Positions 53,225 through 62,059 are shown, counted from the first letter of the stretch. The stretch: 64,000 nt of DNA from Methylacidimicrobium sp. B4 (GCF_017310545.1 NZ_CP066203.1:620001-684000), one strand, 5' to 3'. Numbers and translations are program-made. The notes: generated by a model from the sequence alone, not told the origin.

Positions 53225-53893
53225 CTAGATCCCTCCCGTCCAGAGCCAGAAGACGCCGATCCCGATGGCAAAAGCCCCGGTCGCCAGGCGGGCGGCACGA
53301 AAGCCGCGACTCCCGCGTGCGGCGGGAAGGAGCACCCATCTGCCCAGCACCCAGGAAAAGAGCGCCATCCCGAGGATCGCCCCCAGCCCGAAACCGGCGA
53401 TGTATCCCGCGGCCGCCACCCCATTCGGCAGGGCGAGCACCGGGAGGGCGGCGAGAAAATGGTGGCTGCCCGCCACGCCGTGGAGGAGCCCGATGCCAAG
53501 CGGGGCATGGGAGTGCCGGTGCGCCCCGCCCGCTTCCCGGTCGGAAGAGAGCGTTCCCTTCGGCTGAGCGACCGGAAAGGGGATCTGGCTCCGGAGAGCG
53601 CGCCGACAGGACCAGAGGCCGATCGCCACGAGCACGACGCCGACCAGCCGTTCGCCCCAGTGCGCGAGGGGTGCCGTCGGCAAGGCGTCCCGCAGCCAGA
53701 AGACGAGCAGGCTCAGGATCCAGACTCCGCCGCTGTGCCCGAGCCCCCAGGAAAGTCCCACCCGCCAGGCATCGCTCCGCCTCTCGATCGAGAGCGGCGC
53801 GATCGCCGCCAGGTGATCCGGCCCGGTGAGCGCATGCACGACTCCGGCAATGACGCCCGCGCCCGTAGCGGCGGCAACCAGCGAGTCGACCAT
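53225..53893 (-). CDS. Membrane metal transporter (UreH/NicO-like), probable nickel permease
   Basis: 222 residues, six or so membrane helices. The first repeat has VVHALTGPDHLAAIAPLSIE and GLSWGLGHSGGVWIL; a His-rich loop GGAHRHSHAPLGIGLLHGV follows; the second repeat shows GSHHFLAALPVLALPNG. The HxxxxDH pattern is that of UreH/NicO-type Ni/Co transporters. Its position inside the hyp operon, between hypB and hypF, supports nickel supply for the hydrogenase active site. Confidence 0.82.
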   Translation of the reverse strand: MVDSLVAAATGAGVIAGVVHALTGPDHLAAIAPLSIERRSDAWRVGLSWGLGHSGGVWILSLLVFWLRDALPTAPLAHWGERLVGVVLVAIGLWSCRRALRSQIPFPVAQPKGTLSSDREAGGAHRHSHAPLGIGLLHGVAGSHHFLAALPVLALPNGVAAAGYIAGFGLGAILGMALFSWVLGRWVLLPAARGSRGFRAARLATGAFAIGIGVFWLWTGGI

Positions 53894-53908
53894 CTCCGTT
53901 CCGCCCCT

Positions 53909-54673
53909 TCAACGAGTCACCGGCTCCGCATGGTACGAAGCCTTTGCGCGAAGCCATCCCCCCTCCACCCAGCGGAGCCACTCCTCCAGCCCCTCCCCCG
54001 TCTTTGCCGAGAGCAGCAGCGGGTCGAGGCCGGGCCGGAGCCGATGGGCGAACTCGACACACTGCTCTACGGAAAAATCGACATAGGGCAGGAGATCCGC
54101 CTTCGAGAGGAGGAGAAGGTCGGCTCCATGAAAGGCTTCGGGATACTTGCGGGGCTTGTCCTCCCCTTCGGTCACCGAGAGGATCACCACCCGCTTCCCC
54201 TCCCCCAGGTCGAAGAGAGCCGGGCAGATCAGGTTGCCCACATTCTCGATCCAGAGGATCCCCCGCACGGGGAGCGGGAGATCTTCGAGCGCGTGGCCCA
54301 CCGCATGGGCGTCGAGGTGGCAGCTCTTGCCCGTCTGAATCTGCCGGACCGAAACTCCCGTGGCGCGGATCCGCTCGGCATCGAGCTCGGTCTGCTGATC
54401 CCCTTCGATGACCGCCATCGGGATCTTCTCCCGAAGCGCCTCGAGAGTGCGCACCAGAAGGGTCGTCTTGCCCGAGCCGGGGCTCGAGATCAGGTTTACC
54501 GCGAAGATGCCGTTCCGGCGAAAGACCTCCCGATTCTGGCGAGCGAAGGCGGCGTTGGCTTCGAGCAGGTCGGCCTCGAGGTCGATCCGCCTCCCGCCCC
54601 CCGCCCCGTGGTGATGGTCGTGCGCATGGGCATGTTCGTGTCCTTCTCCTCCGCATCCGCAAGTGGCGCACAT
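53909..54673 (-). CDS. hypB: Hydrogenase nickel incorporation GTPase HypB
   Basis: 254 residues with a Cys/His-rich N-terminus (MCATCGCGGEGHEHAHAHD) that binds nickel, then a G domain: NLISSPGSGKTTLLVRTLEA (P-loop), EGDQQTELDAERI and GKSCHLDAH, and LSKADLLPYVD. GTP hydrolysis drives nickel transfer to HypA and the hydrogenase large subunit. Cytoplasmic. hypA lies 64 nt upstream. Confidence 0.95.
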   Translation of the reverse strand: MCATCGCGGEGHEHAHAHDHHHGAGGGRRIDLEADLLEANAAFARQNREVFRRNGIFAVNLISSPGSGKTTLLVRTLEALREKIPMAVIEGDQQTELDAERIRATGVSVRQIQTGKSCHLDAHAVGHALEDLPLPVRGILWIENVGNLICPALFDLGEGKRVVILSVTEGEDKPRKYPEAFHGADLLLLSKADLLPYVDFSVEQCVEFAHRLRPGLDPLLLSAKTGEGLEEWLRWVEGGWLRAKASYHAEPVTR

Positions 54674-54737
54674 CGCGTTCTTTCCTTTCCTCTTTCGTTT
54701 TCTCTTCCGTTTCCTTTGGGCCGCCCCTCGCTTCGGC

Positions 54738-55079
54738 TCAATCGACCTCGATCTCTCCGAGACGGAGCCCGATGTCCTCCTCGAGCATCAGCCGATAGCT
54801 CCCGCAACGCGGGCAGGCTTGCGCAAGCTTCTCCACCTTTCCTTCGTAGGAGCAGTCGAGGCAGGCCGCCTGGGCCGGGACCGGCCGGATCTCGAGAAGC
54901 GCCCCTTCGGCCAGGGTGCCGCGGGAGGCGACCCCGAACGAGAAGGCCATGACCTCCGGCTCCACCATCGCCCGGGGCCCCACGCGCAGCTCGATCCGGC
55001 GGACGCTCTTGTAGTGGTGCTGCTCGGCCTGCTCCTGGAGAATCGCGAGAATCGATCGACAGAGCGCGAGCTCGTGCAT
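54738..55079 (-). CDS. hypA: Hydrogenase nickel metallochaperone HypA
   Basis: 113 residues from ATG 55079: an upstream in-frame ATG at 55127 adds 16 Arg-rich residues and lacks support. The protein begins MHELALCRSILAILQEQAEQ with the nickel-binding Met-His-Glu, and has a structural zinc site CLDCSYEG and CPRCGSYRLM. First gene of the leftward hyp operon. Confidence 0.93.
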   Translation of the reverse strand: MHELALCRSILAILQEQAEQHHYKSVRRIELRVGPRAMVEPEVMAFSFGVASRGTLAEGALLEIRPVPAQAACLDCSYEGKVEKLAQACPRCGSYRLMLEEDIGLRLGEIEVD

Positions 55080-55290
55080 CCGTGTCCCTCTCCCTTCCCG
55101 GAGGGCGCCGCCTCGTGTCCGGCGCATGTCAGTACAGCTTCGCTCCGATCCGCTCCGGCGTCAGCAGAAAAAGCGCGCGGGCCCGCGCCACCAGATCTGC
55201 TTCCGCGTCATCTCCTGCAATCGCTCGTTTTGGGTTGCCTTCGTCGTCATGACAACACTAGGATAAAGCTAAGGAGCGCGGAGGGTGCCT
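55080..55290. other. Divergent hyp/hydrogenase intergenic region
   Basis: About 210 nt separating hypA (leftward) and the small subunit gene (rightward). AT-richer at the right end, with TTGCCT/TAGGAT spaced 18 nt ahead of the hydrogenase start as a weak sigma70 candidate. I see no clear operator. Confidence 0.4.
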
Positions 55291-56538
55291 ATGCGAGTCT
55301 TCGGGAGAGGCGAAGGGGGGGGTTCGGCCGACGGGATCGGGGCGAGGAGCGAGTCCGAATACGAAGCGCTCCGCCGCCGGTGCGAAGAGCGCCTCCGGGA
55401 GCTCGAGGCTACCGAGCCGCTCAAGCAGGTCCATCTCCCCTCCCTCCTGCGGAGCGAGGGGATGAGCCGGCGCACCTTTCTCAAGTGGGCCTCGGCGACG
55501 ACCGCTCTTCTCTTCCTGCCTGCGAGCTTCGAGAAGCTCGTCGCCCGTGCGGCAGCGGTCATGAACCGGGTGCCGGTCATCTGGGTCGAGTACCAGGATT
55601 GCGCGGGCAACTCGGAGGCCATCCTCCGCGCCGACGGCCCGACCATCGACGAGCTTCTCCTGGACGTGATCTCCCTCGAATACCATGAGACCCTGATGGC
55701 CCCGTCGGGCTTCCAGGCCGAGGCCCAGCTCGAGGATGCCCTCCAGGCATTCCGGGGGAAGTATATCCTGATCGTCGAAGGGTCGATTCCGACCGAAGGC
55801 GGCTTCGGGTTCAACGGCCCGCGCGGGGAGAGCTTCCTCGAGAACCTCAAGCGGCTCTCCCGGGATGCCCTGGCCGTCATCGCCGTGGGGAGCTGCGCCT
55901 CCTATGGCGGCATCCCCGCCGCCTATCCCAACCCGACCAAGGCGATGGGCGTCTGGGACATCGTCAAGGGAAAGCCGATCGTCAACATCCCCGCCTGCCC
56001 GATGAACCCCGCCAACCTGATCGGGGTCGTCCTCCACTATGTCCTGACCGGCACGCTCCCCGAGCTCGACTACCTCCTCCGGCCCAAGTTCGCCTTCGGC
56101 TACCGCATCCATGACAACTGCGAGCGACGCGCTCACTTCGACGCGGGCGAATATGTGGAGCAGTGGGGAGATGAGGGCGCCCGGAACAACTTCTGCCTCT
56201 ACAAGATGGGCTGCAAAGGCCCGATGACCTTCAACAACTGCTCGATCATCCGCTACAACGACGGGACCAACTGGCCGATCGGGGTCGGCCGGGGATGCAT
56301 CGGCTGCTCGGAGCCCGGCTTTTGGGACAAGTATGCGTACGAGCGTCCGATGGCCGGAGCCAACATTCCGGTTCCCGGCCTCTGGAACATGGGCATCGAG
56401 CGGAGCGTCGACCTTCTCGGCGTGGGCCTCTTGACCGCAGCCGGGGCCGGCATCGCGATCCACGCCTTCCTGAGCGCCAAATATGGGAAGAAATCGGACG
56501 AAGGCGCGCCCGGTGCCCCTCCCAAGGAGAAGTCATGA
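55291..56538 (+). CDS. hyaA: [NiFe] uptake hydrogenase small subunit
   Basis: 415 residues from ATG 55291, with GGAGGG seven nt upstream; a GTG at 55285 is less likely. A hydrophilic extension of about 57 residues precedes the Tat signal SRRTFLKWAS (59-68). FeS ligands seen: proximal Cys104, Cys202, Cys236; distal His274, Cys277, Cys302, Cys308; medial Cys317, Cys336, Cys339. The usual second proximal Cys of CxxC is Asn107 (DCAGNSEA), so this cluster has only three Cys. A C-terminal membrane anchor (SVDLLGVGLLTAAGAGIAI) fits a periplasm-facing, cytochrome b-coupled enzyme. The stop overlaps the large subunit start. Confidence 0.93.
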   Translation: MRVFGRGEGGGSADGIGARSESEYEALRRRCEERLRELEATEPLKQVHLPSLLRSEGMSRRTFLKWASATTALLFLPASFEKLVARAAAVMNRVPVIWVEYQDCAGNSEAILRADGPTIDELLLDVISLEYHETLMAPSGFQAEAQLEDALQAFRGKYILIVEGSIPTEGGFGFNGPRGESFLENLKRLSRDALAVIAVGSCASYGGIPAAYPNPTKAMGVWDIVKGKPIVNIPACPMNPANLIGVVLHYVLTGTLPELDYLLRPKFAFGYRIHDNCERRAHFDAGEYVEQWGDEGARNNFCLYKMGCKGPMTFNNCSIIRYNDGTNWPIGVGRGCIGCSEPGFWDKYAYERPMAGANIPVPGLWNMGIERSVDLLGVGLLTAAGAGIAIHAFLSAKYGKKSDEGAPGAPPKEKS

Positions 56539-58235
56539 GCAAGCGCATCGTCGTCGACCCGATCACCCGCATTGAAGGCCACCTCCGGATCGAGGCGCGG
56601 CTCGACGACACCAACACGATCCAGGATGCCTACGCCTCGGGAACGATGTTCCGCGGGATCGAGACGATTCTCCAGGGCCGCGATCCCCGGGATGCCGGGC
56701 TCCTGGCGATGCGGATCTGCGGCGTCTGCACCGGGGTCCACTACTGGACGAGCATCCGAGCGGTCGAGGACGCCTTCGGAGTCCGCGTCCCGAACAACGC
56801 CCGGCTGGTCCGCAACCTGATCGCGGGCTCCCTCTACCTCCACGACCATCCGGTCCACTTCTACCATCTCCATGCGCTCGACTGGGTCGATGTCTTGTCG
56901 GCCCTCAAGGCCGATCCGAAGAAGGCGGTCGATGTCGCCTACCAGTTCACCGACACGCCCTGGAACGCGAGCGTCGAGCACTACCGGAAGGTGCAGCAGC
57001 GGCTCGGTGGCTTTGCCGCGCAAGGGCGCCTGGGGATCTTTGCCGGCGGCTACTGGGGCAATCCGAGCTACCGCTTCTCGCCCGAGGAGAATCTCGTCGC
57101 CCTCTCCCACTATCTCGATGCGCTGGCGATGCAGCGGGGTGCCGCCAAGATGATGGCGATCTTCGGCGGAAAGAACCCCCACCCGCAGTCGATCGTCGTC
57201 GGCGGGGTCACCTGCGTCCAGGACATTGAGAACCCGAGCCGGATCTCCCTCTTCCAGACCCTGCTCGAGGAGCAGCACCGCTTCATTCGGCAAGCCTACC
57301 TCCCGGATATCCTGATGGCCGCCCATGTCTACCGCGAGGAGGGCCTGGCCGGTATCGGGTCGGGCCTCAAGTCCTACCTGGCCTACGGCTTCTTCGACAT
57401 GGACAACGAGGGTCCCGGCCGGGGCAAGACCCTCTACCCGAGCGGGATGGTGCTGGGAGGCGATCTCTCGAAGGTCTACGATTTCGACCCGGCGAAGGTG
57501 ACCGAGGATCTCCTCCACTCCTGGTACCAGGGGAGCGACGGCCTCCACCCCTACGTCGGCCTCACCCATCCCGCCTTCAGCGGCCTGCGCAAGGAAGGGG
57601 AGATCGCCTATCTCGATACCGAGGGCAAGTATAGCTGGATCAAGGCGCCGACCTACGACGGCCATCGGGTCGAGACCGGCCCCCTCGCCCGCTTGATCGT
57701 CGGCTATGCGCGAGGCGATGCGCGGATCCGGGAGGCGGTCGACGGGATGCTCCAGCGCGGAGGCCTGCCCACCACCGTCCTCTTCAGCACGCTCGGCCGG
57801 ACGGCGGCGCGGGCGATCGAGACCGATCTGATTGCCGAGGCCTTGGCCGGCTGGGCGCAAGAGCTCGCGAAGAACACGGCAGCCGGGGATCTCTTGACCT
57901 GGACCCCCTTCGATTTTGCGAAGGTCTCCCGCGAGGCGCAAGGCTGCGGCCTATCCGAGGCCCCCAGGGGAGCGCTCGGCCACTGGGTCAAGATCCGTGA
58001 GGGGAAGATCGAGAACTACCAGGCGGTCGTCCCGACCACCTGGAATGCCTCCCCCCGCGATCGCCAGGGCAGAAGGGGAGCCTACGAGGAGGCGCTCCTG
58101 GGCACTCGGCTCGCCAACGCCGACCAGCCCCTGGAGATCCTCCGGACCATCCACAGCTTCGACCCCTGCCTCGCCTGCTCGGTCCACCTGGTCGACTTTC
58201 GCGGGAGAGATCTGGGTACCTGGCGGGTTCTTTGA
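56535..58235 (+). CDS. hyaB: [NiFe] uptake hydrogenase large subunit
   Basis: 566 residues. The N-terminal L1 motif RICGVCTGVHYWTSIRAVED and the C-terminal L2 motif FDPCLACSVH hold the four Cys that bind nickel and iron. RIEGHLRIEA at the N-terminus is conserved. After the L2 His, 15 residues (LVDFRGRDLGTWRVL) remain as the C-terminal peptide removed by the maturation protease. ATGA overlap with the small subunit. H2 is split here, and electrons go through the FeS chain. The length and motifs place it in group 1; I cannot assign the subgroup. Confidence 0.95.
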   Translation: MSKRIVVDPITRIEGHLRIEARLDDTNTIQDAYASGTMFRGIETILQGRDPRDAGLLAMRICGVCTGVHYWTSIRAVEDAFGVRVPNNARLVRNLIAGSLYLHDHPVHFYHLHALDWVDVLSALKADPKKAVDVAYQFTDTPWNASVEHYRKVQQRLGGFAAQGRLGIFAGGYWGNPSYRFSPEENLVALSHYLDALAMQRGAAKMMAIFGGKNPHPQSIVVGGVTCVQDIENPSRISLFQTLLEEQHRFIRQAYLPDILMAAHVYREEGLAGIGSGLKSYLAYGFFDMDNEGPGRGKTLYPSGMVLGGDLSKVYDFDPAKVTEDLLHSWYQGSDGLHPYVGLTHPAFSGLRKEGEIAYLDTEGKYSWIKAPTYDGHRVETGPLARLIVGYARGDARIREAVDGMLQRGGLPTTVLFSTLGRTAARAIETDLIAEALAGWAQELAKNTAAGDLLTWTPFDFAKVSREAQGCGLSEAPRGALGHWVKIREGKIENYQAVVPTTWNASPRDRQGRRGAYEEALLGTRLANADQPLEILRTIHSFDPCLACSVHLVDFRGRDLGTWRVL

Positions 58236-58263
58236 GCGGGAGGGCGTTCCGGAGGATGATGCG

Positions 58264-58992
58264 ATGAACGGAGAAGCGAGCGGGACGATCGTCCGGGTGA
58301 CCCGGATGCCGAAGAGCTGGCGGATCTTCCACTGGGTCAACTTCCTCGCGGTGTTCGCGGCGGTCGTCACGGGGATCTACATCGCCCGCCCCTACTACCA
58401 GGCGATGATCGCCGAGCCGGCGGTCCGGAAGTTCGTGATGGGATGGAATCGGGCGATCCACCTCTATGCGGCGATCACGATCGATGTCCTCTGCGTCGTC
58501 TCCTTCTACCTCTATTTCCTGAGCCGCTTCGAGCGACCGGTCCGCAAGCTCCTGCCGACCAGAGAGCATGGCCGGGAGTTCTTCGAGGTCCTGGCGAACT
58601 TCTTCACCTTCAACCGGAGGAAGCGCTTCGATTCGGCCGAGCTCGATACCTTCAACGCCGCCTGGTTCACCCTGCTCCATCTCCTCCTCCTCTTCCAGCT
58701 CTTCACCGGCCTCCAGCTCTACGTCTACAGCCTGGAGAGCGGCTTGAGCTCGGTCGGTGGCTGGTGGCCCTGGCTCATGCACGTCGCGACCGATTGGACC
58801 TACTGGGCCTTTGGCGGCCGGATGGGAGTGCGCTGGGTCCACCACTTCACGATGTACCTGCTCCTGGCCTGGATCGCCTTCCACGTCTACTATGAGATCT
58901 GGCGAACTGTCTATTGGCGCGAAGGCGACATCGCCATCGCCTTCGGTGGCGAGAAGATCGCACGCCGGCTCCCGGGAACGGCCGCCGAGTAA
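58264..58992 (+). CDS. hyaC: Hydrogenase b-type cytochrome subunit
   Basis: 242 residues from ATG 58264 with CGGAGGATG upstream. Four to five membrane helices: SWRIFHWVNFLAVFAAVVTG, NRAIHLYAAITIDVLCVVSF, WFTLLHLLLLFQLFTGLQLY and WVHHFTMYLLLAWIAFHVYY; the His in helices 1, 2 and 4 are the likely heme b ligands. It passes electrons from the FeS subunit to the quinone pool. It sits 28 nt after the large subunit. Confidence 0.92.
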   Translation: MNGEASGTIVRVTRMPKSWRIFHWVNFLAVFAAVVTGIYIARPYYQAMIAEPAVRKFVMGWNRAIHLYAAITIDVLCVVSFYLYFLSRFERPVRKLLPTREHGREFFEVLANFFTFNRRKRFDSAELDTFNAAWFTLLHLLLLFQLFTGLQLYVYSLESGLSSVGGWWPWLMHVATDWTYWAFGGRMGVRWVHHFTMYLLLAWIAFHVYYEIWRTVYWREGDIAIAFGGEKIARRLPGTAAE

Positions 58993-58999
58993 CCTGGCC

Positions 59000-59518
59000 G
59001 TGATCGGCTTGGGGAACGTGATCCTGCGCGACGAGGGACTGGGCGTGCTGGCCACCTGGGCTCTGGAAGCCAATTACGCCTTTGCTCCCGAAGTCCGCTT
59101 CTTCGACGGCGGGGTCCTGGGGCTCGATCTCGTCTCCGAGCTCGAGCTCCATGCGCAGATCCTCGTCCTTGATGCGATCGCGAGCCTCGACCCGCCGGGC
59201 ACGATCTACCGCTTTCCGGGCGAAGCGCTCTGGAAGCGGGAAGGCCCGGCGAGAACCGCACACGAGGTCGATCTCCTCGATGTGCTCAAGGTCGCAAGCC
59301 TCCTCGGCCCGGTCCCCGACCTGGTTCTCCTCGGCATGGTCCCCGCCGAGGTCGGCGGACCCGCGCTCGGCCTCTCCCCCGCCATCGAAAAGCCCTTTGC
59401 CCGCTTCCTGAGCCGGGTGCTCCGGGAAATGCGGAGCCTCGGGATCCGCATCCGGAAAAGGGCCGACACCTCCCTCCCCGAGATCCTCGAAGCCAAGATG
59501 CGGATCCGGCGGCCATGA
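59000..59518 (+). CDS. hyaD: Hydrogenase maturation endopeptidase
   Basis: 172 residues from GTG 59000, 7 nt after the cytochrome stop; no ATG exists in the right place and a CTG at 58994 is the other option. VIGLGNVILRDEGLGVLA (nickel-sensing Glu) and FFDGGVLGLDLVSELELH (Asp) with ILVLDAIASLD are the M52-family motifs. It cuts the C-terminal peptide from the large subunit after nickel insertion. Cytoplasmic. Confidence 0.9.
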   Translation: MIGLGNVILRDEGLGVLATWALEANYAFAPEVRFFDGGVLGLDLVSELELHAQILVLDAIASLDPPGTIYRFPGEALWKREGPARTAHEVDLLDVLKVASLLGPVPDLVLLGMVPAEVGGPALGLSPAIEKPFARFLSRVLREMRSLGIRIRKRADTSLPEILEAKMRIRRP

Positions 59519-60279
59519 GCGGCTCCTCGGCCCTCCTTCTCCTTCGGCTCGACCGGCTCGATCCGGAGAGCGGCCTCTTCGCCTCCTTTCCTGCTCAGCC
59601 CCGCGTCCCCCTGCTCCGCTTTGCTCCACTCCCCACCCATGGAGCTCGCATCCTGGAAGCGATCGCCGCCCTCGACGAAAACGCGGCACGGCTCCTGCTC
59701 CACTTCCGGAAACGCTTCCCGGCGATCTACGAGGCGGTCGAAGCGATCGGCCACGGCCTCCCGGAGGGTGAGGAGGGGAGCCTCTTCTTCTTTCTCTCGG
59801 TCTGCAGCATCGCTCTCCAGGTCGAAGAGGCGGATATTCAGGAAGCTGCCTCGCTCCCCTCCGGCCTGCAGATCGACTATGCCCTCGTTGCCCAAGGGGA
59901 GCGCTGGTGGATCGACACCCGGACGACCCTCCGCAGCCTCTGGAGCTACAAGCTGGCCGAGGTCCCGGGCGCGGTTCTCCTCTTCTCGCTCTTCGACTCC
60001 CTCGGCCAGGTGGTGGGAGCCTTTGCGGGCCGCTGCGGCGATCTGTTGCAGACCCAAGCGCTCCGGCTCTCGGGAGATCTCGCGGCCCACCCGTTTCTCC
60101 GCACGGGCCTCCGTCGCGGGCTCCCCCGGAAGTTTGCGATCGAGGAGGCGCCGACGATCGGCATCCTCTCTCCGGACGGGCTCAAGGCTTCCGGGCCAGG
60201 GACCGGGAGCTCCGACCCCGTTTCTCCTCCGGCCGCTCCCGCGGCGGGAGAAAGAGGGCCAGGCCGAGCAGAAGGCTAA
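59515..60279 (+). CDS. Unknown protein of the hydrogenase operon
   Basis: 254 residues; ATG overlaps the protease stop by 4 nt. No signal peptide or membrane helix. Alternating charged and hydrophobic segments; visible parts include PTHGARILEAIAALDENAAR and WWIDTRTTLRSLWSYKLAEV. The end (from about 225) is Pro/Gly/Ala-rich low complexity. It does not match HupE, HupF, HupH or HupJ motifs that I know. Position suggests an assembly or regulatory role. It converges with the TetR gene, overlapping its stop by 4 nt. Confidence 0.75.
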   Translation: MSGSSALLLLRLDRLDPESGLFASFPAQPRVPLLRFAPLPTHGARILEAIAALDENAARLLLHFRKRFPAIYEAVEAIGHGLPEGEEGSLFFFLSVCSIALQVEEADIQEAASLPSGLQIDYALVAQGERWWIDTRTTLRSLWSYKLAEVPGAVLLFSLFDSLGQVVGAFAGRCGDLLQTQALRLSGDLAAHPFLRTGLRRGLPRKFAIEEAPTIGILSPDGLKASGPGTGSSDPVSPPAAPAAGERGPGRAEG

Positions 60280-60941
60280 GAACGATCAAGGCCATCCTCT
60301 TTCCTCTCCTCGTCTTGCTCCCACACTTCGGGCTTCACGAGCGCCCGCTCGAGCGCCCGAAAGACCACTCCGAACAGCTGAGGCGCACCCAGAAGGCCCA
60401 TCATCGCCGTTGCCAGGAGCGCCGCTCCATCCGCGGGCGCAATCTCGGGGCGAAAGGCCCCCTCCTCCGTCCCCTTCCGGAGCATCGCCTCGAGGTCGCT
60501 TCTCCACTCGGCCAAGAGCCGCTGGAGGATCCGGGCGATCGCCGGAGACCGGCGGGCGCGGTGGATGAGCTCCTGCATGACGAGCAAGAGCCTCCGCTCC
60601 TTGGCCCAGTAAAAGTCGCCGTCGGCAAACTCCTGCCGGAGCCGAGCCAGCCCCGGGTTCCGCGCCCGGGGAGGCCCCGGCGCATGAAGCGTCCGAAAGC
60701 GCTCCCCCAAGTAGTCCGCCAGGCCCTCGATCAGCTTTTCCTTGGTCGCAAAGTAGTAGTGGAGGGTGGCGACATTGACGCCCGCCCGCTCGGCCACCCT
60801 CCGCGTCCGAAGCCCTTCGAAGCCATGCTCGACCAGCACCGTGATCGTGGCCTCGATGAGCTGGCTCCTCCGGTCGGAGGGGACCCTCCGGCCTGACCGC
60901 GTCGGTCCCTCCCTTTCCTGTACCGTCTGGCGAGCCTTCAC
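60276..60941 (-). CDS. TetR-family transcriptional regulator
   Basis: 221 residues from GTG 60941, 7 nt after the methyltransferase stop. The helix-turn-helix region reads RSQLIEATITVLVEHGFEGL, then RTRRVAERAGVNVATLHYYF and ATKEKLIEGLADYL, a textbook TetR N-terminus. The ligand-binding half has no recognised class. It is the second gene of a two-gene operon and may control it through the inverted repeat at 62048-62059. Confidence 0.85.
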   Translation of the reverse strand: MKARQTVQEREGPTRSGRRVPSDRRSQLIEATITVLVEHGFEGLRTRRVAERAGVNVATLHYYFATKEKLIEGLADYLGERFRTLHAPGPPRARNPGLARLRQEFADGDFYWAKERRLLLVMQELIHRARRSPAIARILQRLLAEWRSDLEAMLRKGTEEGAFRPEIAPADGAALLATAMMGLLGAPQLFGVVFRALERALVKPEVWEQDEERKEDGLDRS

Positions 60942-60948
60942 CGTTTCG

Positions 60949-61980
60949 CTAGTCTGTCCCGCGGGAGGCGACGAGCAGCGGGGAGTGGGAACCAATCTCG
61001 AAGGATTCCACCTTGGGGAATCCCACCTCGGCCAGCCACTCGGCATACTCTTCCGCCGAGAAGACCCCGCCCTCCTCCGTGTTGAGGAACATCCGCAGCC
61101 CAAAGAGCACCGGGTCGAGCGGCCCCGTCCGCTCCCGGTTGGGAAGAAACTCGAGGATTGCGATCCTCCCCCCGGGCCGCAGCGCCTTGGCCACCCGCCC
61201 GAGGAGCTTGCGCGACTTCCCTTCCCCCTCGCTGTGAAGGATGTGGCCCAGGATCGCCAGGTCGTAGTGGGCCTCGGGCAGGACCACCTCCTGGACGTTA
61301 CCCGGAAGATATTCGTACCGCCCGGCCAGTCCGTGGCGCTCCCCATAGCGCCGGGTGTAGGCGAGCACGCCGGGAAAATCGACCGCGGTAATCCTGGCCT
61401 CGGGATCGGCGTCCGCGACGGCAAGGCTCCAGACTCCCGATCCGCAGGCCAGGTCGAGCACCCGCAGTCCTCGATGGCCAGTACCCGCTCCGAGCGCCCG
61501 CGCAGCCGCAATCGCCGGAGTCCGGTTGACGACGTGCAGGAAGCGGATCAGCACCGGGAAAAACTCCTCGGCCCGCTTCTGGCGCTCGACCGGCTCGGCC
61601 GCCTCTGCCAGCCCTCCCTTTCTCACCGCCTCGGTGAGATGATCCCACGCCTCGTCCAGGATGGAGCCTTGGACCAGGTCGCCCAGGTAATCGGGGCTTC
61701 CCGGCACCAAGAGCGCTTGGGCGATCGGCAGGAGCCGGTAGGAGCCCTTCTCCTTCCCGAGAAGCCCCAGGGCCGTCAGGCCATCGAGGAGCAGACGGGT
61801 CCCACGCACGCTCACCCCGAGCGCACCGGCGACTCGCTCCGCAGGAGCGGCCGCCTTGACGAGCTGGGGGAAGACGCCGAGATCGACCGCCGCCCGCACG
61901 ATCCGCGAGCCCCGGACGCTGTCCAGGCAAAAGAGAAAGGGAGCGACATCGAAGTCGAGGGAGAGCTTGCGTGCATCCAT
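60949..61980 (-). CDS. O-methyltransferase-type SAM-dependent methyltransferase
   Basis: 343 residues from ATG 61980, with AGGAGGA four nt upstream. An N-terminal winged-helix dimerisation domain (SRIVRAAVDLGVFPQLVKAA, then RGTRLLLDGLTALGLLG) and a class I SAM domain with VLDLACGSGVWSLAVADADP and LPEAHYDLAILGHILHSEG. This architecture is that of small-molecule O-methyltransferases such as acetylserotonin-type and polyketide-modifying enzymes; the acceptor is unknown. Operon with the TetR regulator. Confidence 0.88.
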   Translation of the reverse strand: MDARKLSLDFDVAPFLFCLDSVRGSRIVRAAVDLGVFPQLVKAAAPAERVAGALGVSVRGTRLLLDGLTALGLLGKEKGSYRLLPIAQALLVPGSPDYLGDLVQGSILDEAWDHLTEAVRKGGLAEAAEPVERQKRAEEFFPVLIRFLHVVNRTPAIAAARALGAGTGHRGLRVLDLACGSGVWSLAVADADPEARITAVDFPGVLAYTRRYGERHGLAGRYEYLPGNVQEVVLPEAHYDLAILGHILHSEGEGKSRKLLGRVAKALRPGGRIAILEFLPNRERTGPLDPVLFGLRMFLNTEEGGVFSAEEYAEWLAEVGFPKVESFEIGSHSPLLVASRGTD

Positions 61981-62047
61981 GAATTCCTCCTGGTTGGTTG
62001 TGATGGACCGCGGGAGCCTGGTCCGGCTCAAAAGTTCGCTGCGAGTG

Positions 62048-62059
62048 AATCAACTGATT
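62048..62059. promoter_or_regulatory. Inverted repeat overlapping the methyltransferase promoter
   Basis: AATCAACTGATT, a perfect 5-nt arm palindrome with a 2-nt centre, overlapping the -10 region. A plausible half of a TetR operator. Confidence 0.4.

Noticed and set aside
50479-53829. A 1116-residue plus-strand frame opposite hypF and its neighbours
   Set aside because: Same reason: an antisense shadow of hypC, hypF and the nickel permease, rich in Arg and Pro with no motif.
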